Below the pieces are notes generated by a model that worked only from the letters and a program-made list of their open reading frames with translations, made no database searches and was not told the DNA's origin. This document shows positions 63,832-64,000 of a stretch of DNA of 64,000 nucleotides, one piece after another; position 1 is the first letter of the stretch; every line of letters begins with the position of its first letter. Both the position numbers and the translations under genes were made by a program. Source of the stretch: an uncultured Paenibacillaceae bacterium (GTDB lineage: Bacteria; Bacillota; Bacilli; Paenibacillales; DA-C8); contig CALGAO010000029.1 in NCBI GenBank assembly GCA_937957685.1, forward strand, positions 1-64,000, given 5' to 3'.

Positions 63832-64000
63832 ACACCCGATATCCTGCGCAAGCAGGGTCCCGTCCTTCCTTCCATCGCCTCGGCTTTTGCCGGATCATTC
63901 CCCAATACGCCGTCCCCGTCCCATCCGCCTATCCTTAACAACGGCCGAGTGGCTCACCTCCGGTCGGCCTGTGATGTCTCGTCCGCCCGTGCAGACCCCG

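Overview
The window is a GC-rich chromosomal segment from a spore-forming, flagellated member of the Bacillota, most probably Paenibacillaceae. The evidence is the 5' half of a Paenibacillus-type 16S rRNA gene, Gram-positive sporulation genes (bofA, spo0F, a pbpG-like PBP), the large Bacillus-type SRP RNA, the RNA polymerase delta subunit, and gene orders known from the replication-origin region of Bacillus (scr-dnaX-yaaK-recR-yaaL-bofA-rrn and rpoE-pyrG-spo0F-fba-murA-rho-rpmE). Most genes are housekeeping and most lie on the minus strand.

Layout. 1-1150: start of an rRNA operon with leader and promoter. 1.2-8.6 kb: bofA, yaaL, recR, yaaK, dnaX, a PAS histidine kinase, SRP RNA, a lipoprotein and rpmE. 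8.7-17 kb: a radical SAM protein, rho, murA, fba, spo0F, pyrG and rpoE. 17.3-25 kb: an intracellular subtilase, then argS, ywiB, speB and speE, a class A PBP and ywhD. 25.5-30.5 kb: an M1-type membrane metallopeptidase, a membrane partner and motAB. 30.5-41.6 kb: hflKC, the pyruvate dehydrogenase operon, an esterase, a LipL-type octanoyl/lipoyl transferase and a zinc-ribbon membrane protein of the YvbJ/TcaA kind. 41.7-50.6 kb: a DRE-TIM aldolase, a polysaccharide deacetylase, an MFS transporter, a diacylglycerol-type glycosyltransferase, a LysM-M14 endopeptidase and a U32 protein. 51-52 kb: decaying genes (vanW with an internal deletion, a stub of an isochorismatase-family gene). 52-63.8 kb: a PQQ-type sugar dehydrogenase lipoprotein, sdpR-sdpI, a rhamnose mutarotase-like protein, a MarR/two-ABC exporter operon, a methyltransferase and nagR-nagB-nagA.

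Regulation is unusually readable. There is a CTP-sensing pyrG leader (start GGGC plus a terminator carrying CCCCC), a sigma-H promoter before spo0F, a sigma-D promoter before motA, a NagR box over the nagR -10, a MarR palindrome against its own -10, and a nested AT-rich inverted repeat before sdpR. The pyruvate dehydrogenase E2 has two near-identical lipoyl domains, and the LipL-type enzyme that could serve them lies nearby.

I found no phage, transposase, CRISPR array, tRNA or defence island, and no clear new multi-gene system. The best candidates for something little described are the radical SAM gene between rho and rpmE, the deacetylase with an extra C-terminal domain near a glycosyltransferase and MFS pair, and the orphan sdpRI immunity pair. 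All functions are inferred by reading motifs and synteny; no database search was run.
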